Part shown: positions 5,473-5,653 of the stretch, piece by piece
Numbering within the stretch: position 1 is the first letter of the stretch
Layout of the letters: each line of letters opens with the position of its first letter
Program-made: the position numbers and the translations under genes
Notes under the pieces: model-generated
Database searches by the model: none
Told to the model about the DNA's origin: nothing
The model's input: the letters and a program-made list of their open reading frames with translations, nothing else
Assembly (NCBI GenBank): GCA_027344745.1
Contig: DAHWIS010000077.1
Coordinates: forward strand, 1 to 5,653
Origin: Microcaldota archaeon
Lineage (GTDB): Archaea; Micrarchaeota; Micrarchaeia; Micrarchaeales; Micrarchaeaceae
Direction of reading: 5' to 3'
Length of the DNA stretch: 5,653 nucleotides

Positions 5473-5571
5473 CGCCAGGGTTGGGATTTGAACCCAAACT
5501 CCCTTTCGGAAACCAGATCTCGAGTTTCGCCTAATTAAAACTGGCGCGTTACCGGATTCCGCCACCCTGGC
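5473..5571 (-). tRNA. tRNA-Ser(CGA) with a 15-nt intron
   Basis: Read on the minus strand, a complete type II tRNA folds. The acceptor GCCAGGG/CCCTGGC has 7 pairs, the D stem is GCG/CGC with GG in its loop, and the T arm is TTGGG-TTCAAAT-CCCAA. A 15-nt variable region holds a short stem capped by GAAA. Removing 15 bases restores the anticodon arm CCAGA-CTCGAGA-TCTGG with anticodon CGA (plus-strand 5520-5522), which reads UCG. The mature length is 84. The discriminator base is G73, as in archaeal tRNA-Ser, whereas tRNA-Leu has A73; the D arm alone looks rather Leu-like. CCA is not encoded. Transcription converges with ftsY, whose stop codon is 2 bases from the tRNA 3' end. Confidence 0.9.
5526..5540 (-). 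other. Non-canonical tRNA intron at position 30/31 with a bulge-helix-bulge fold
   Basis: The intron reads TTTTAATTAGGCGAA on the minus strand and lies inside the anticodon stem, not at the usual 37/38 site. Its GGCG pairs with exon CGCC (tRNA positions 25-28). This forms a 4-bp central helix flanked by 3-nt bulges AG^T and AA^A, each cut after its second base. These cuts are exactly those needed to restore the 5-bp anticodon stem. The outer helices are minimal (an 8-nt intron loop and about one exon pair), so this is a relaxed form of the motif. Confidence 0.82.
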
Positions 5572-5604
5572 ATTAAAAAGCAATAAAAGATAGAGTTAAG
5601 AAAA

Positions 5605-5612
5605 CATATAAA
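5605..5612 (-). promoter_or_regulatory. TATA box of the tRNA-Ser gene
   Basis: On the minus strand this reads TTTATATG, close to the archaeal box A consensus. Its centre is about 37 bases upstream of the tRNA 5' end, which would allow initiation about 12 bases before the mature end, leaving a short leader for RNase P to remove. The surrounding sequence is AT-rich and carries no gene. Confidence 0.55.
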
Positions 5613-5625
5613 AGTAATGATTGAT

Positions 5626-5633
5626 TATAAATA
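5626..5633 (+). promoter_or_regulatory. TATA box pointing to a gene right of the window
   Basis: TATAAATA lies on the plus strand about 21 bases before an ATG that occupies the last three bases of the window. This could drive a leaderless or short-leader gene beginning at or just past the edge. The distance is a little short for a leaderless start, and the coding sequence itself is out of view, so the call is tentative. Confidence 0.35.
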
Positions 5634-5653
5634 TTTGCGGGTCGTAGATAATG

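Noticed and set aside
5516..5524. Overlapping palindromes AGATCT and CTCGAG
   Set aside because: They are by-products of the tRNA anticodon loop and stem sequence, not a regulatory repeat.
5473..5571. Reading the minus-strand tRNA as tRNA-Leu with anticodon TAA
   Set aside because: This reading would put T at position 37, leave T31 opposite T39 and leave the rest of the loop unexplained. The discriminator is G73, not the A73 of archaeal tRNA-Leu, while the CGA reading gives a standard Ser anticodon arm after intron removal.
5062..5583. Minus-strand open frame of 173 codons
   Set aside because: It is antisense to the conserved GTPase domain of FtsY and also runs through the tRNA gene. Its protein shows no family motif.
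1..5653. Mobile element, CRISPR array or novel defence/biosynthetic system
   Set aside because: No spaced direct repeats, transposase or integrase motifs, target-site duplications or unfamiliar multi-gene module were seen. Nearly all the sequence is accounted for by conserved housekeeping genes.

Overview
The window is archaeal. It carries a set of genes found only in archaea and eukaryotes (ribosomal proteins S19e, L39e, L31e and L20a/LX, a PDCD5-like protein, aIF6, prefoldin alpha) next to the SRP receptor FtsY. Shine-Dalgarno (SD) sites match the archaeal AGGTGAT pattern, promoters are TATA-like, and there is a type II tRNA without encoded CCA that is interrupted by a small intron. Isoleucine is coded mostly by ATA, base composition looks balanced, and genes are tightly packed. 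Together with the unusual intron position, this would fit a DPANN-type archaeon such as the Micrarchaeota/ARMAN group. That placement is inference, not proof.

Layout. (1) 1-1468: alpha subunit of an ADP-forming acyl-CoA (acetate-CoA) synthetase, complete except that its 5' context lies at the window edge. (2) 1469-1639: a 171-base spacer with a strong SD followed by a 23-codon mini-ORF, a perfect 7-bp inverted repeat, T-tracts and TATA-like boxes. This is the likely end of unit 1 and the promoter of unit 2. (3) 1640-5470: eight same-strand genes, rps19e, pdcd5-like, rpl39e, rpl31e, eif6, rpl20a/LX, pfdA and ftsY. Gaps are 36, 8, 2, 23, 9, 1 and 8 bases, and several SD sites overlap the stop codon of the gene before. 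(4) 5473-5571, minus strand: a tRNA-Ser(CGA) gene with a 15-nt intron at position 30/31, facing ftsY with only 2 bases between. (5) 5572-5653: an AT-rich divergent promoter region with a TATA box for the tRNA and one pointing out of the window to the right.

The large cluster works as a translation, folding and targeting unit. It holds small ribosomal proteins of both subunits, the 50S anti-association factor aIF6, a prefoldin subunit that receives nascent chains, and FtsY, which docks SRP-ribosome complexes at the membrane. This order is a familiar conserved archaeal neighbourhood.

I see no new defence, mobile or biosynthetic system here. The most interesting item is the tRNA intron. Its boundaries can be deduced in two independent ways, by restoring the anticodon stem and by a bulge-helix-bulge fold, and the two agree to the base. 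Smaller points are the Ala/Lys-rich tail on L31e, the orphan SD/mini-ORF after the synthetase gene, the lack of a nearby beta subunit, and the convergent ftsY/tRNA junction without a visible terminator.
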